Shown here piece after piece: positions 1-9,003 of a DNA stretch of 64,000 bases. The DNA lies in NCBI RefSeq assembly GCF_029439455.1, contig NZ_JAQFVG010000109.1:60467-124466 (forward strand). The letters run 5' to 3'. Numbering within the stretch: the stretch's first letter is position 1; each line of letters begins with the position of its first letter. The position numbers and the translations under genes are program-made. The notes under the pieces were generated by a model. The model searched no databases, was not told where the DNA came from, and saw nothing but the letters and a program-made list of their open reading frames with translations. The stretch comes from Caballeronia sp. BR00000012568055 (GTDB lineage: Bacteria > Pseudomonadota > Gammaproteobacteria > Burkholderiales > Burkholderiaceae).

Positions 1-126
1 CAGTTGGCTGGTTTGTCGGATGCGGGGCTGGTGGAGATGCAGATGAGCGAGGAAGGCACGGGAAGCGCATGGTTGACGGATGAAGGGGTGACGTTGTGTA
101 TGGCGGTGTTTGGGGTGGCATCTTGA
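1..126 (+). CDS. 3' end of an unidentified gene (partial)
   Basis: An open frame runs in from the left edge and stops at TGA 124-126, giving the last 41 residues of a protein that ends in CMAVFGVAS. The tail is acidic to neutral with no motif I recognise. No other frame gives a better reading and the next gene starts 57 bases on, so a real gene end is likely. Most of the protein lies outside the window, so no function can be given. Confidence 0.4.
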   Translation, partial: QLAGLSDAGLVEMQMSEEGTGSAWLTDEGVTLCMAVFGVAS

Positions 127-183
127 CGGACATTCAGCCATCAGTGGCGTTGCGAGCGTCGCGCGCGGAATAAGCCGCACACC

Positions 184-1632
184 TTGGACATCCACATCAC
201 TCTCCACGGCCGGCGCGATCTGACCAACCAGATCTACGGTCAACTGCGCGCGGGCATTATCGAAGGGCGGCTGGCGGCGAACGAGCGCTTGCCGTCCACG
301 CGCGATCTTGCCGCGCAGCTCGGCGTCTCCCGCAAGACCACGCTCGATGTCTTCGAGCGCTTGATTGCCGAAGGTTTTCTGCGCACGCGCGCAGGCGATG
401 GCACCTTCGTCGCCGCCGGTCTCACGCGTCTGCCAAGCGCGCGCGCCGAACCCGCTTCGGCTATCGCCCGTGCCGCAGGCATCTGGCGCGACATGCCGCA
501 GCGCATGGCCATGCCCATGCCACCCGCCGATGGTTCGCTCGATTGCGATTTCAAAGGCGGCGTCACCGACAAAACGCTGTTTCCCTACGATGCCTGGCGC
601 CGCTGTCTGCATCACGCGATCCGTCAGCAGGCGCGCGCGGGAGGCGATGTCGCGGCGTATCGCGATCCGGCGGGCGAGCAGGAGTTGCGGCTCGGCATCG
701 CGCGCTATCTGGCGTTCAGCCGCGCGGTGACGTGCAACTGGCAGGACGTCGTGGTGACGCAGGGCGCGCAGCAGGCGCTCGATCTGCTCGCGCGCATCGT
801 GATTCAGCCGGGCGATGTGGTCGCGGTCGAGGAGCCGGGTTATCCGCCCGCGCGCGCGTTGTATGCGGCGCTCGGCGCGCGCATCGCGCATGTGCCGGTG
901 GATGGCGAGGGCATCGTCGTGAGCAAGCTGCCGCGCAATACGCGCCTCGTGTATGTGACGCCGTCGCATCAGTTTCCGCTCGGCATGCCGATGAGTCTGG
1001 AGCGGCGTATCGCGTTGCTGGAGTGGGCGGCGCAGCGCGGCGCGATCATCGTCGAGGATGATTACGATGGCGAGTTTCGCTTCGAAGGGCGTCCGGTCGA
1101 ATCGCTGAAAAGTCTGGATCACGCGGGGCTGGTCGCGTATGTCGGCACGTTCTCGAAGACCATTTTTCCCGATCTGCGTATCGGCTATGTGGTGCCGCCC
1201 GCGACGCTGCGCGAACCGCTTTGGACCGCCAAGCAAATCTGCGACTGGCATTCCTGCATGCTCACGCAAACCGCGCTCGCCGCGTTCATGCTGGACGGCG
1301 ATTACGCGAAGCATCTGCGGCGCATGCACAAGGCGTATGCCGCACGGCGTAGTCGTTTGCTGCGAAGTCTCGGCGGCGAACTCGCGCCCTGGTTCGAGCC
1401 GATGCCTTCGACCGCCGGCATCCACCTGGTCGCGCGCTTGAGCGACACACACGATGAAGCGCGCGTGGTTGCGGCGGCGCGCGAGGCATCGGTCGGGCTG
1501 TACGGAATCGCGGATTTTTATGCGGGCAAGCCGGGCGAGCAGGGCGTGCTGCTCGGCTATGGCGGAACGAGCGTGGAGGCCATCGAGCGCGGCACGGCGC
1601 GGCTGGCCGCGCTCATGCCGACGCTGCTTTAG
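184..1632 (+). CDS. MocR/PdxR-type transcriptional regulator (GntR HTH fused to aminotransferase-like domain)
   Basis: 482 residues. A GntR winged-helix domain (about residues 10-80, with LPSTRDLAAQLGVSR) is joined to a fold-type I aminotransferase-like domain (about 120-480). Lys325 in YVGTFSKTIFP is the expected PLP-binding lysine, and HQFPLG and EDDYDGEF are typical MocR motifs. Family members sense PLP or amino-compound adducts and activate nearby genes such as pdxST, GABA or taurine genes. Here there is no obvious divergent target: the upstream gene runs the same way and the downstream gene is convergent. The frame opens at TTG 184, the only start that keeps the HTH whole; it has no strong ribosome-binding site, so the start is uncertain. 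Family is clear, target unknown. Confidence 0.9.
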   Translation: MDIHITLHGRRDLTNQIYGQLRAGIIEGRLAANERLPSTRDLAAQLGVSRKTTLDVFERLIAEGFLRTRAGDGTFVAAGLTRLPSARAEPASAIARAAGIWRDMPQRMAMPMPPADGSLDCDFKGGVTDKTLFPYDAWRRCLHHAIRQQARAGGDVAAYRDPAGEQELRLGIARYLAFSRAVTCNWQDVVVTQGAQQALDLLARIVIQPGDVVAVEEPGYPPARALYAALGARIAHVPVDGEGIVVSKLPRNTRLVYVTPSHQFPLGMPMSLERRIALLEWAAQRGAIIVEDDYDGEFRFEGRPVESLKSLDHAGLVAYVGTFSKTIFPDLRIGYVVPPATLREPLWTAKQICDWHSCMLTQTALAAFMLDGDYAKHLRRMHKAYAARRSRLLRSLGGELAPWFEPMPSTAGIHLVARLSDTHDEARVVAAAREASVGLYGIADFYAGKPGEQGVLLGYGGTSVEAIERGTARLAALMPTLL

Positions 1633-1633
1633 A

Positions 1634-2767
1634 TCACTGATCGCACAATAAAAGCACTTTCTCCTGCGCCGTGCAGGTGGCTTTCTTCGGCTTCGGCGCG
1701 TCGGCATCGACGTTGCGCGTGGAGACGGTTTGCGCGCTGCCTTGCGCCATCGCCTGCCGATGCGCGATGCACGCGCGCAGGCGCTTTTCCATCGGCGGAT
1801 AGTATTTCCAGCCCTTGGTCAGCGGCGGCAAGTCGAGATGCACCTGCTTCCACTTCGGATGCCCGTTCGCCTGCAACTGATCGAAGTTCGTGCACAGCGA
1901 ATCCGCGAACTTCGACAGCGATCCGACCGTGCCGCGCAAGCCATAGTCATAGGTCACGAGGAACGCGCGCACGGTGAGCGTCGGCGTATCTTCGGTGATC
2001 CAGTTCGGATAGCTCGTGGTGCGGATCGTCGCGGGGAAATAGGTTTGCTTGGCGCGCGCGGTTTCGGGCGCGCTCGGATCGAGCCGCAGCAGTTTGATCT
2101 GCTGCAACAGCTCCGGATTCATGTCCTGAAACAGCTTGGCCGGCTGGCCCGCGACGATCACCGCCACATCGATCTTGCGCACGATCAGCTTGGCGAGCGA
2201 ATCCTCGTTGTTGAAGTGCTGCTCGTTGGCCTCGGGAATCGGCTCACCGAACATCAGCCGATACAACGTCTCCGCCGACTGCGCCGTGCCGCTGCCGATC
2301 GGCCCCACGCTGATGTTTTTATCCTTGATCTCGTTGATGGTCTTGAGCGGCGAATCCGAACGCACCACGAAGTAAATTTCTTCATCGTAGAGCGGCATGA
2401 TGAGGCGCAGCGGCTGAATGATCTTGGCGGCATCCGCGTTACCGGACGTCGCCATATCCATATACGCCTGATACACGTCCGATTGCACCAGCGCGAACTT
2501 CACGCCCGGCTCGTAGCGCATGCGCTGCACGTTTTCCGCCGATCCCTTCGATGGCAACACTTCGAGATCGATGCCCGCCGGTTGCGCGACGTACTTCGAC
2601 AAGTCCTGGCCGATCTGGATATACGTCCCGCGCTCCTGACCGGTGGTGATTTTGTACGGCACCGGATCGGCCGCATAAGCCGATTGCAGCGCGCCGCACA
2701 GCGCACTGACGGCGAGCATCGCGAGCGCCCCGCGCGCGGCGTTCTGCATGATTTTCGTGGCAAGCAT
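1634..2767 (-). CDS. TAXI-family TRAP transporter solute-binding protein
   Basis: 377 residues from ATG 2767, chosen because it begins a clear signal peptide (MLATKIMQ, a hydrophobic core, cleavage near QSAYA-AD). An upstream in-frame start at 2917 would bury that peptide. The mature protein opens with YKITTGQERGTYIQIGQDL and has the overall shape of TAXI (NMT1_3) periplasmic binding proteins, which bind small organic anions such as glutamate or 2-oxoglutarate. No TRAP membrane subunit is present in the window. It lies 146 bases downstream of the zinc-ribbon membrane protein gene on the same strand, so the two are probably one transcription unit. It stops two bases after the convergent MocR gene. 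The ligand is unknown. Confidence 0.85.
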   Translation of the reverse strand: MLATKIMQNAARGALAMLAVSALCGALQSAYAADPVPYKITTGQERGTYIQIGQDLSKYVAQPAGIDLEVLPSKGSAENVQRMRYEPGVKFALVQSDVYQAYMDMATSGNADAAKIIQPLRLIMPLYDEEIYFVVRSDSPLKTINEIKDKNISVGPIGSGTAQSAETLYRLMFGEPIPEANEQHFNNEDSLAKLIVRKIDVAVIVAGQPAKLFQDMNPELLQQIKLLRLDPSAPETARAKQTYFPATIRTTSYPNWITEDTPTLTVRAFLVTYDYGLRGTVGSLSKFADSLCTNFDQLQANGHPKWKQVHLDLPPLTKGWKYYPPMEKRLRACIAHRQAMAQGSAQTVSTRNVDADAPKPKKATCTAQEKVLLLCDQ

Positions 2768-2913
2768 GATTGACCCTTGATCTGAGTTGACGGGTTCGTT
2801 GAAACTCGCGGCGATGCACGGCGAACGCCATCCATCGCGCGCAATCTGGTCTTCTTCGGTCATGCTCACGGTGCGCGGGTCGGCGGTCTCCGAACCTTGC
2901 CGCGCACGTCGTG

Positions 2914-4719
2914 TCACTGCGAGGGCTTGGGCATCGAGTCCGAGCCGCTCCAGCCGTATTGTTTGATCGCGCGTTCGAGCGCTTCGGTCTTGTCGGTGTC
3001 TTGATGAACCGGCGCGGCGGTCTGTGTTCCGCTTTGTCCGATGATCGGCGGCACGCGCTGCGCGACGGGTTGCGCGGTAGGTTGTGCGTTGAGTTGTGCA
3101 TTGACAGGCGGATGCGGCACTGTCGACGGGCTCGCGCTCGTTTGTCCGATGTACTGCGGCGGACGCGGCACCGGAGCGGGCACCTGAGCGGGCGCAGGCG
3201 CGGGTTGCGCGCGCGTTTCCGGCTGGCCGATGTACTGCGCCGACCCATTCTGCGATGTCGATGGCGACGGCGCAGCGGACGGTTGCCCCAAATACTGCGC
3301 CCCACGCGCCGCGGTCGCATCAGACTGCGAATCGCCGATGTATTGCGGCTTTTTCGGTGCGCTGGCTTGTGCTGCGGCCGGCTGCTGCTGCGCTGGCGCC
3401 GTGCGAGTCGTCGTATGAGTTTCGGGCGCGGTGCTGGTCGCAGTCAGCGCATTCGTCGCGGCCTGCGCACGCGCCAGTTTGTCGGCTTTCGCGGCGGCAT
3501 CGGCTTCCGCCCTGGCTTGCGCTTTGGCTTCGGCATTGGCGCGCGCTTCATCGGCGGCGGCCTGACGCGCGGCGGCGGCAGCGGCTTGCGCGGCGCGCTT
3601 CTCGGCACGGCGCTCGGCCCACGTTTTCTGCGTCGAAATCGATGCAGCGGGTTTGTCCTGCGCGGGCGCGGGAACAGCGGCAACCGCAGCCGGTGCGGGA
3701 GCAGGCGCTGCCAGCTTCGCCGAATTCGTCACAGTCGATGCCGCCAGCGCTTGCCTGGCCGCCGCCGGATTCGTCCCGACCCAGCCCGCATGTTCGATCA
3801 CGCGTTCCAGCATCGCCTGCGATTCGATGCTGCTGCCATCAAGCGACAGCGCTTCGCTCGCATTCTGCTGCACGCACGCCCACGCCTGCGTCCTTTCGCA
3901 CGCGCGCGCGAGTTGCAGCGCGGCGTCGCGTTGCAACTCGCGCTTCACCAGTTCGTCGCTGATCGATGCATATTCCGGACGCGTTTGCTGTTGCGCATTC
4001 AGCGCCTTGAGACGCGCGCGCGCCGTGGTCAGATCGTGCTGATTCATCGACTGACGCACGCCCGACATCTCGTCGCTGCCGCCGGAAGCCTTCGAATTTG
4101 CGGCAATCGTTGGCGCATTCGAACGATCGATGACACCGTGCGTGCTCGGGCCGTATTTCGAATCGATCGCGCCGGACACGCTGTGCTCGCCGGAGGCGGC
4201 AGTATCGTCGCCGGAATCGTGCTGGAAATAGAACACCGCGCCTGCCAGCAGCAGCACCGCCGCCGCGCCCGCGATGATCGTCTTGCGCTGCGTCCAGTTT
4301 TCGGAGCCTGGAAGGGTATCGGGATCGTGGCGCGGATCGGCGTACGCGTTGCGCGCCGATTGCTCGACACGTTCGATCTGCCTCGCGCGATGCTCGGCCG
4401 CCTTCTGCGCGATGCGTTCGGCCGCGCGTTTCGCGTCCCAGCCGCTACGTGCGCCGGTATCGGCGCTGGATGCGCCGGCCGCGCCTGCGGAAGTGGACAT
4501 GCCAGCTCCCGCCGATGCAAACGGCGCGGATGCGGTCTGCTCGAACATGCTGCCGCGCGGTTTCGCCGCCGCCGATGCAGCATCGCGCTTGAGTCCGAAG
4601 GCGGCGCTGCGATCCGCGCCGCATGTAGGGCAACTGTCGGCATTTTTGCGCACCGTGCTGCCGCAACGCTGGCAGGCAACGGAGAACATCGATGCAGGAA
4701 AAGTCAGACGCGTGGACAT
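2914..4719 (-). CDS. zinc-ribbon, single-pass membrane protein with long Ala/Pro-rich region and QYIGQ repeats
   Basis: 601 residues from ATG 4719, preceded by GAGGG at good spacing; the longer frame to 4761 has no such site. Order of parts: an N-terminal zinc ribbon (CQRCG ... CPTCG), an Ala-rich linker, one transmembrane helix (IIAGAAAVLLLAGAVFYF), a periplasmic or extracytoplasmic helical region, a charged Ala/Arg/Lys coiled-coil-like stretch, and a Pro/Gln-rich tail. The tail carries QYIGD/QYLGQ/QYIGQ/QYIGQ/PIIGQ at about residues 459, 475, 495, 522 and 558. A short motif, LERxIxxxGWxG, occurs once mid-protein and again near the C-terminus. No known enzyme domain is visible. Its partner downstream is a TAXI binding protein, so a role in envelope sensing or transport is possible but is inference. 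Confidence 0.75.
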   Translation of the reverse strand: MSTRLTFPASMFSVACQRCGSTVRKNADSCPTCGADRSAAFGLKRDAASAAAKPRGSMFEQTASAPFASAGAGMSTSAGAAGASSADTGARSGWDAKRAAERIAQKAAEHRARQIERVEQSARNAYADPRHDPDTLPGSENWTQRKTIIAGAAAVLLLAGAVFYFQHDSGDDTAASGEHSVSGAIDSKYGPSTHGVIDRSNAPTIAANSKASGGSDEMSGVRQSMNQHDLTTARARLKALNAQQQTRPEYASISDELVKRELQRDAALQLARACERTQAWACVQQNASEALSLDGSSIESQAMLERVIEHAGWVGTNPAAARQALAASTVTNSAKLAAPAPAPAAVAAVPAPAQDKPAASISTQKTWAERRAEKRAAQAAAAAARQAAADEARANAEAKAQARAEADAAAKADKLARAQAATNALTATSTAPETHTTTRTAPAQQQPAAAQASAPKKPQYIGDSQSDATAARGAQYLGQPSAAPSPSTSQNGSAQYIGQPETRAQPAPAPAQVPAPVPRPPQYIGQTSASPSTVPHPPVNAQLNAQPTAQPVAQRVPPIIGQSGTQTAAPVHQDTDKTEALERAIKQYGWSGSDSMPKPSQ

Positions 4720-5373
4720 GCTAAAGCCCTCGAAGGACAAATGCGATAACGTGGCTGCCATTGCTTAGGACGCTTCAAGCGCGCTTGCGCTCGGACTTTT
4801 TAAATCGTCCCGCGGCAGCAATCCTTCGTATTGTTCCCGCTCTTGAAACACGCGTGTTTCGCTCACGGAAAGTCCGAATATCGACCAAGCTTTTTCGGAC
4901 GTCAATCGCGTTTCGCACCTATCTCGGGCCGTCAAAAACCTAAAGCAAACCTGCTGCGCGTATGCGCGCTGTTTTTTGCTTTCCGCCTCGTTTTTGTCTC
5001 GTATCGCGCCTGTCTCTCGATGCCGGCGCTGGCCCTCGTTTAAGTGTGAACGCGTCGGGATCGGTGCTGCGCCCTGATGGGGCGAAGCATATCGCCGCGC
5101 TGGCATCGCTCACTTGTTTCTGACATTTTGGGTTCTCGGCGGCGGTTTTGAGACGCCAATCCTTAGCCGATAAACGACAAGGCCCTATATTCGCCCGATA
5201 ACCCACTGATGCCAAAGCAATTCAGCTTTTCAATAGCAGCGTGCTACGGAGAGCAAACGCTTGCGTGCTTGCATTTGGTTACATTTGCTAGCGCGTTTTA
5301 GGAGATGATTCGTCATCCGAAGTAAATTTATTCGCCATGCATTTTGGACATTTGGTTAGCGATTTCTGAAATG
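4720..5373. other. gene-free interval
   Basis: About 650 bases upstream of the zinc-ribbon gene with no convincing gene on either strand. Open frames here lack ribosome-binding sites and have low-complexity, Arg/Ser/Phe-rich translations. It presumably holds the promoter of the minus-strand zinc-ribbon/TAXI unit near its left end. I see no RNA gene or mobile-element remnant. Confidence 0.5.
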
Positions 5374-5403
5374 AAAAAAGCTGCGATGCATACACATCGC
5401 AGC
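5374..5403 (-). terminator. intrinsic terminator of the aldehyde dehydrogenase gene
   Basis: Perfect 9-bp stem GCTGCGATG/CATCGCAGC (5380-5388 with 5395-5403) and a 6-base loop. Read on the minus strand it is followed directly by six T. It sits 37 bases past the stop of the minus-strand gene ending at 5440. Confidence 0.92.
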
Positions 5404-5439
5404 CTTCGAAGACTAAAGCCTGACTACTTAGTCAAACCC

Positions 5440-7023
5440 TTAGTCAGCCAATTGCAGCTTACCGTCGATACGGCGATTCAGCCCAAGCGGATTAGCCGTC
5501 TTGAGCGCATCCGGCAACAGCGCATCCGGCAGATCCTGATAGCTCACCGGACGCAGGAAGCGGTTGATCGCCAGGCTGCCGACCGAGGTCGAACGGCCAT
5601 CTGCCGTGGACGGGAACGGGCCGCCGTGAACCATCGCGTGACCGACTTCCACGCCCGTGCCGAAGCCGTTCACCAGCAGACGGCCGGTACGGCGTTCGAG
5701 TGCGGGCAGCAGGCGCTTGGCTTCCGCGTAATCCGCTTCGTCGATATGCAGCGCCGACGTCAACTGGCCTTCCAGCGATTCGATCAACTCCAGCATCGAA
5801 TCGAGGTTCGGGCAGCGCACGATCAGCGACGATGCTCCGAAAATTTCCTCTTGCAGCTCGTGGCTCTTGCGGAAGGCTTCCGCCGTGGTGACGAACAGCG
5901 CCGACTGGCCTTGGTTGCCGCTCTTGGCTTCGAGGCCGCGCGCGCAGGTGGTCACATTGGCGTGATCGGCGGCTTTGGACACCGAGCTTTCGTACGTCTT
6001 GAAGATGCCCGGCGTGAGCATGGTTTGCGCCGCCGTTTCCTTCAATGCAGCCGATGCCGCTTCGATGAACGTGTCGAGATCCGGACCATCGACGGCGAGC
6101 ACCAGGCCGGGGTTCGTGCAGAACTGACCCGCGCCCAGCACCAGCGACGACACGAACGCCTTGGCGATGCTTTCGCCGCGATTCTTCAGCGCGTTCGGGA
6201 ACAGCAGAACCGGGTTGATGCTGCTCATTTCCGCGTAGACCGGGATCGGTTCCTTGCGCGCCGCTGCGATCTTCATCAGCGCGACGCCGCCGCCACGCGA
6301 ACCCGTGAAGCCCGCTGCCTTGATGCGGTTATCCGCAACCAGACCTTGACCGACATCACGGCCGCTGTCGAACAGCAGCGAGAACGTGCCTTCCGGCATG
6401 CCGCAATCCTTCACCGCCTTCTGCACCGCGCGGCCAACCAGTTCCGCCGTGCCCGGATGCGCCGAGTGCGCCTTGACGATCACCGGGCAGCCTGCGGCCA
6501 GCGCGGAAGCCGTATCGCCGCCCGCGACGGAGAACGCCAGCGGGAAGTTGCTCGCGCCGAACACGGCGACCGGGCCGAGGCCGACGTGACGCAGACGCAG
6601 ATCCACGCGCGGCAGCGGCTTGCGTTCCGGTTGCGCCGGATCGATCCGCACGCCGAGGAAATCGCCGTTGCGCACGACATCCGCGAACATGCGGAGCTGG
6701 CCGACCGTACGGCCACGTTCGCCTTCCAGACGGGCGCGCGGCAGGCCGCTTTCGGTCATGCAGCGCTCGATCAGATCGTCGCCGATATCGAGAATGTTCT
6801 GCGCGATTGTTTCGAGAAACTTTGCGCGCGCTTCCGGCGCGGTTTCGCGATAGACGTCGAACGCGGCCCACGCGAGCGCAGCGGCGCGGTCGAGATCGGC
6901 GAGCGTCGCGCCGCCGAAAGCCGGTTCGATGGCCGCGCCCGTGGACGCGTTGACGGCCTTGATCGCGCCGTTGGTGCCGTGCACGGATTGCTGACCGATG
7001 AGCAGGTTGCCAGTGAGTTGCAT
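5440..7023 (-). CDS. aldehyde dehydrogenase (NADP+), 2-ketoglutaric semialdehyde dehydrogenase type
   Basis: 527 residues, full length for the family. The catalytic Cys302 lies in GQFCTNPG and the general base Glu265 in YAEMSSINP. The short nucleotide-binding stretch [24 protein letters not shown] matches the ketoglutaric semialdehyde (2,5-dioxopentanoate) dehydrogenase branch rather than general ALDHs. Such enzymes oxidise 2-ketoglutaric semialdehyde to 2-oxoglutarate at the end of glucarate/galactarate, L-arabinose or hydroxyproline breakdown. AAGGACGAG precedes the ATG. The gene stands alone, ends in a strong terminator and is divergent from a LysR regulator that probably controls it. Which sugar or amino-acid pathway it serves cannot be told from the window. 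Confidence 0.9.
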   Translation of the reverse strand: MQLTGNLLIGQQSVHGTNGAIKAVNASTGAAIEPAFGGATLADLDRAAALAWAAFDVYRETAPEARAKFLETIAQNILDIGDDLIERCMTESGLPRARLEGERGRTVGQLRMFADVVRNGDFLGVRIDPAQPERKPLPRVDLRLRHVGLGPVAVFGASNFPLAFSVAGGDTASALAAGCPVIVKAHSAHPGTAELVGRAVQKAVKDCGMPEGTFSLLFDSGRDVGQGLVADNRIKAAGFTGSRGGGVALMKIAAARKEPIPVYAEMSSINPVLLFPNALKNRGESIAKAFVSSLVLGAGQFCTNPGLVLAVDGPDLDTFIEAASAALKETAAQTMLTPGIFKTYESSVSKAADHANVTTCARGLEAKSGNQGQSALFVTTAEAFRKSHELQEEIFGASSLIVRCPNLDSMLELIESLEGQLTSALHIDEADYAEAKRLLPALERRTGRLLVNGFGTGVEVGHAMVHGGPFPSTADGRSTSVGSLAINRFLRPVSYQDLPDALLPDALKTANPLGLNRRIDGKLQLAD

Positions 7024-7112
7024 GATGTCTCGTCCTTGAAAGAATTCGGAGCGCGCAGTTGTACGATGACTGCTGCCTTGCGCGAACTATAAGGCCTCGG
7101 ACCGGGCGATGT

Positions 7113-7176
7113 ATAGTGAATCCTTTCCATCGCTTGATCGCTTTTTGGAATCACCTCGTGGTTGCCCATTCACTAT
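7113..7176. promoter_or_regulatory. divergent promoter region with 9-bp inverted repeat
   Basis: ATAGTGAAT (7113-7121) is matched by its exact inverse ATTCACTAT (7168-7176) in the gap between the aldehyde dehydrogenase and its LysR gene. The right arm runs into the proposed ATG at 7175. It could be an autoregulatory LysR site, but the arms are 46 bases apart, so this is tentative. Confidence 0.3.
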
Positions 7177-8110
7177 GAAGAACACGCTGGACGTGCTGAT
7201 GTCGCGGCTTCGCATGAAGCAGTTGCAACTGCTGATCGCGCTCGACGACCACAAATCGCTGCACAAGGCGGCAGGCGCGATGGCGATGACGCAATCCGCC
7301 GCCAGCAAGGCGCTCGCGGAACTCGAATCGATGTTGGAAGCGCCGCTGTTCGAGCGTGCGAAAACCGGCCTGATCCCCAATCCGTTCGGCCGATGCGTGG
7401 TGCGCTACGCCCGCGTGCTCGCCGCCGATCTCACGGCGCTTTGTCAGGAAGTCGCGCAGATTCGCGCGGGAACAGGCGGAAGGCTGACGGTCGGCACCAT
7501 TATGGGCGCCGTGCCGGAATGGGTCGCGCCGATCGTGAACGAGATGCACGCGAAGCATCCGGATCTGGCGATCGAAATCATCGAGGATACGAGCGCGAAT
7601 ATGCTCGTGATGCTGGACGATGGCCGCGTCGATCTGGTGATCGGGCGCGCGAGCGTGTCGGATCAGCCGTCGAAGTATCAGTATCAGCCGTTGACGGACG
7701 AACCGTTGTCGGTGGTGGTCGGGCACGATCACGCGCATCTGGCGGCGAAGGGTATCGGCTTCGCGGAATTGGCGAAACTGCGCTGGATCACGTATCCCAC
7801 GTATATGCCGATGAGCGCGCTGCTCGAACGCGAACTCGATCTCGCTGGCCTGCCGATGCCCGCGAATCCCATTTCCACCGCGTCGCCGCTGGTCACGGCA
7901 ACGCTGTTGCAGCAGAGTGCCGAACTCGTATCGATTTTGCCGACCAGCGTGGCGAAGTTGTTCGAAGCGCATGGCATGCTGCGCATCGTGCCGGTGCCGA
8001 TGAAATCGAAATCGCAGACGTACGGCATCGTGACCAGAAAGGGCGGCGCGCTGTCACCCGCCGCGCGCCAGTTCGTGCAAATGATGCGGGACAAAGGGCG
8101 ACCGCATTGA
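7175..8110 (+). CDS. LysR-family transcriptional regulator
   Basis: 311 residues from ATG 7175 (MKNTLDVLMSRLRMKQL). An upstream in-frame ATG at 7109 would add 22 residues with no better ribosome-binding site, so the start is a judgement. The N-terminal winged HTH holds KAAGAMAMTQSAASKALAELE; the remainder is a LysR substrate-binding domain with GRLTVGTIMGAVPEWVAP opening the effector region. The gene is divergent from the ketoglutaric-semialdehyde-type dehydrogenase across about 150 bases. Regulation of that dehydrogenase, for example in sugar-acid use, is the likely job. The effector is unknown. Confidence 0.9.
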   Translation: MKNTLDVLMSRLRMKQLQLLIALDDHKSLHKAAGAMAMTQSAASKALAELESMLEAPLFERAKTGLIPNPFGRCVVRYARVLAADLTALCQEVAQIRAGTGGRLTVGTIMGAVPEWVAPIVNEMHAKHPDLAIEIIEDTSANMLVMLDDGRVDLVIGRASVSDQPSKYQYQPLTDEPLSVVVGHDHAHLAAKGIGFAELAKLRWITYPTYMPMSALLERELDLAGLPMPANPISTASPLVTATLLQQSAELVSILPTSVAKLFEAHGMLRIVPVPMKSKSQTYGIVTRKGGALSPAARQFVQMMRDKGRPH

Positions 8111-8117
8111 GCGTTTT

Positions 8118-8903
8118 TTATCGCGTGGCGACGATGAAAAGGCGCGGAAACGGCAGCAGAACCGTGCCGTTATCGAGCACGGTGTACGCGCCGCTCAGCG
8201 CTTCTTTATAGCGACTTAAAAACGCGGCCTGTTCGGTTTCATCGAGACGCGAAAGGAAGGGGCGCAACGCGCTGCCTTCGAACCATTCGATGACGGCATC
8301 GATACCGCCGTCGAGCGCGTGGTAATACGTCGTGCGCCAGATATCGACGTGCGCGCACAGCGGTTGCAGCATCGCGTAATACCACTGCGCATCGAAGCGC
8401 TTCGTCCGTTCCGCGCCCTTCAAACGATCGCGCCACGGACCTTCCTGCGCCGTCTTCTGCATCAGCCGATGCGCGGGTTCATCGAGATTGTCGGGCATCT
8501 GCACGGCGAGCCGTCCGCCGGGCGCGAGCTTTTGCAGCAGCGCGGGAAACAGCGTTTCATGATCGGGCACCCACTGAAGCGCGGCATTGGCGAGAATCAG
8601 ATCGAAGAGGCCGGGCGCGTTCCACGCGGAGATATCGCTCAGTTCGAATTGCACATTTGGGACGTTGAGCAGACGCTTGCGCGCGGCGGCGATCATATCG
8701 CTCGAATTGTCCGTGCCGATGATCCGCGCATCCGGTGCGTACGAAAGCAGCGTTTCAGTGGAATTGCCCGGACCGCAGCCGATATCCGCTGCATGGCGAA
8801 TCTCATTTGCACGCGCGGCGTTCAGCAAATCCCGTACGGGACGCGTGCGTTCCGCTTCGAAGCGTGAGTATTGGGTTGCATTCCAGTCAGCGTTCTTCGT
8901 CAT
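8118..8903 (-). CDS. tam: trans-aconitate 2-methyltransferase
   Basis: 261 residues from ATG 8903, preceded by AGGGG; the frame also opens two codons earlier at TTG. It is a class I SAM-dependent methyltransferase. Motif I is ADIGCGPGNSTE, followed by the acidic loop IIGTDNSSDMI and by LILANAALQWVPDH. Full-length similarity to E. coli Tam includes the N-terminal WNATQYSRFEAERTRP and the C-terminal FPRLFIVA. Tam methylates trans-aconitate, a spontaneous by-product that inhibits aconitase. The gene is divergent from a LysR regulator and convergent with the preceding one, ending eight bases from its stop. Confidence 0.9.
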   Translation of the reverse strand: MTKNADWNATQYSRFEAERTRPVRDLLNAARANEIRHAADIGCGPGNSTETLLSYAPDARIIGTDNSSDMIAAARKRLLNVPNVQFELSDISAWNAPGLFDLILANAALQWVPDHETLFPALLQKLAPGGRLAVQMPDNLDEPAHRLMQKTAQEGPWRDRLKGAERTKRFDAQWYYAMLQPLCAHVDIWRTTYYHALDGGIDAVIEWFEGSALRPFLSRLDETEQAAFLSRYKEALSGAYTVLDNGTVLLPFPRLFIVATR

Positions 8904-9003
8904 CTCCAACCCCTGCGTAAAAGAGCAAGCGCGATTCTGCTATCCGCGCCGTCCCACGTAAAATGAATTTATGCTGCGAATTAATAGGTTTTTCTAACGA
9001 ATC

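Noticed and set aside
1730..2773. Long plus-strand open frame opposite the TAXI gene
   Set aside because: It is the antisense shadow of a high-GC gene: Arg/His-rich translation, no ribosome-binding site and no motif. The same holds for the long plus frames opposite the zinc-ribbon, aldehyde dehydrogenase, ahpF and nuclease-helicase genes.
4765..5106. Minus-strand open frame of 113 codons upstream of the zinc-ribbon gene
   Set aside because: No ribosome-binding site and no protein-like pattern; it spans the likely promoter region.
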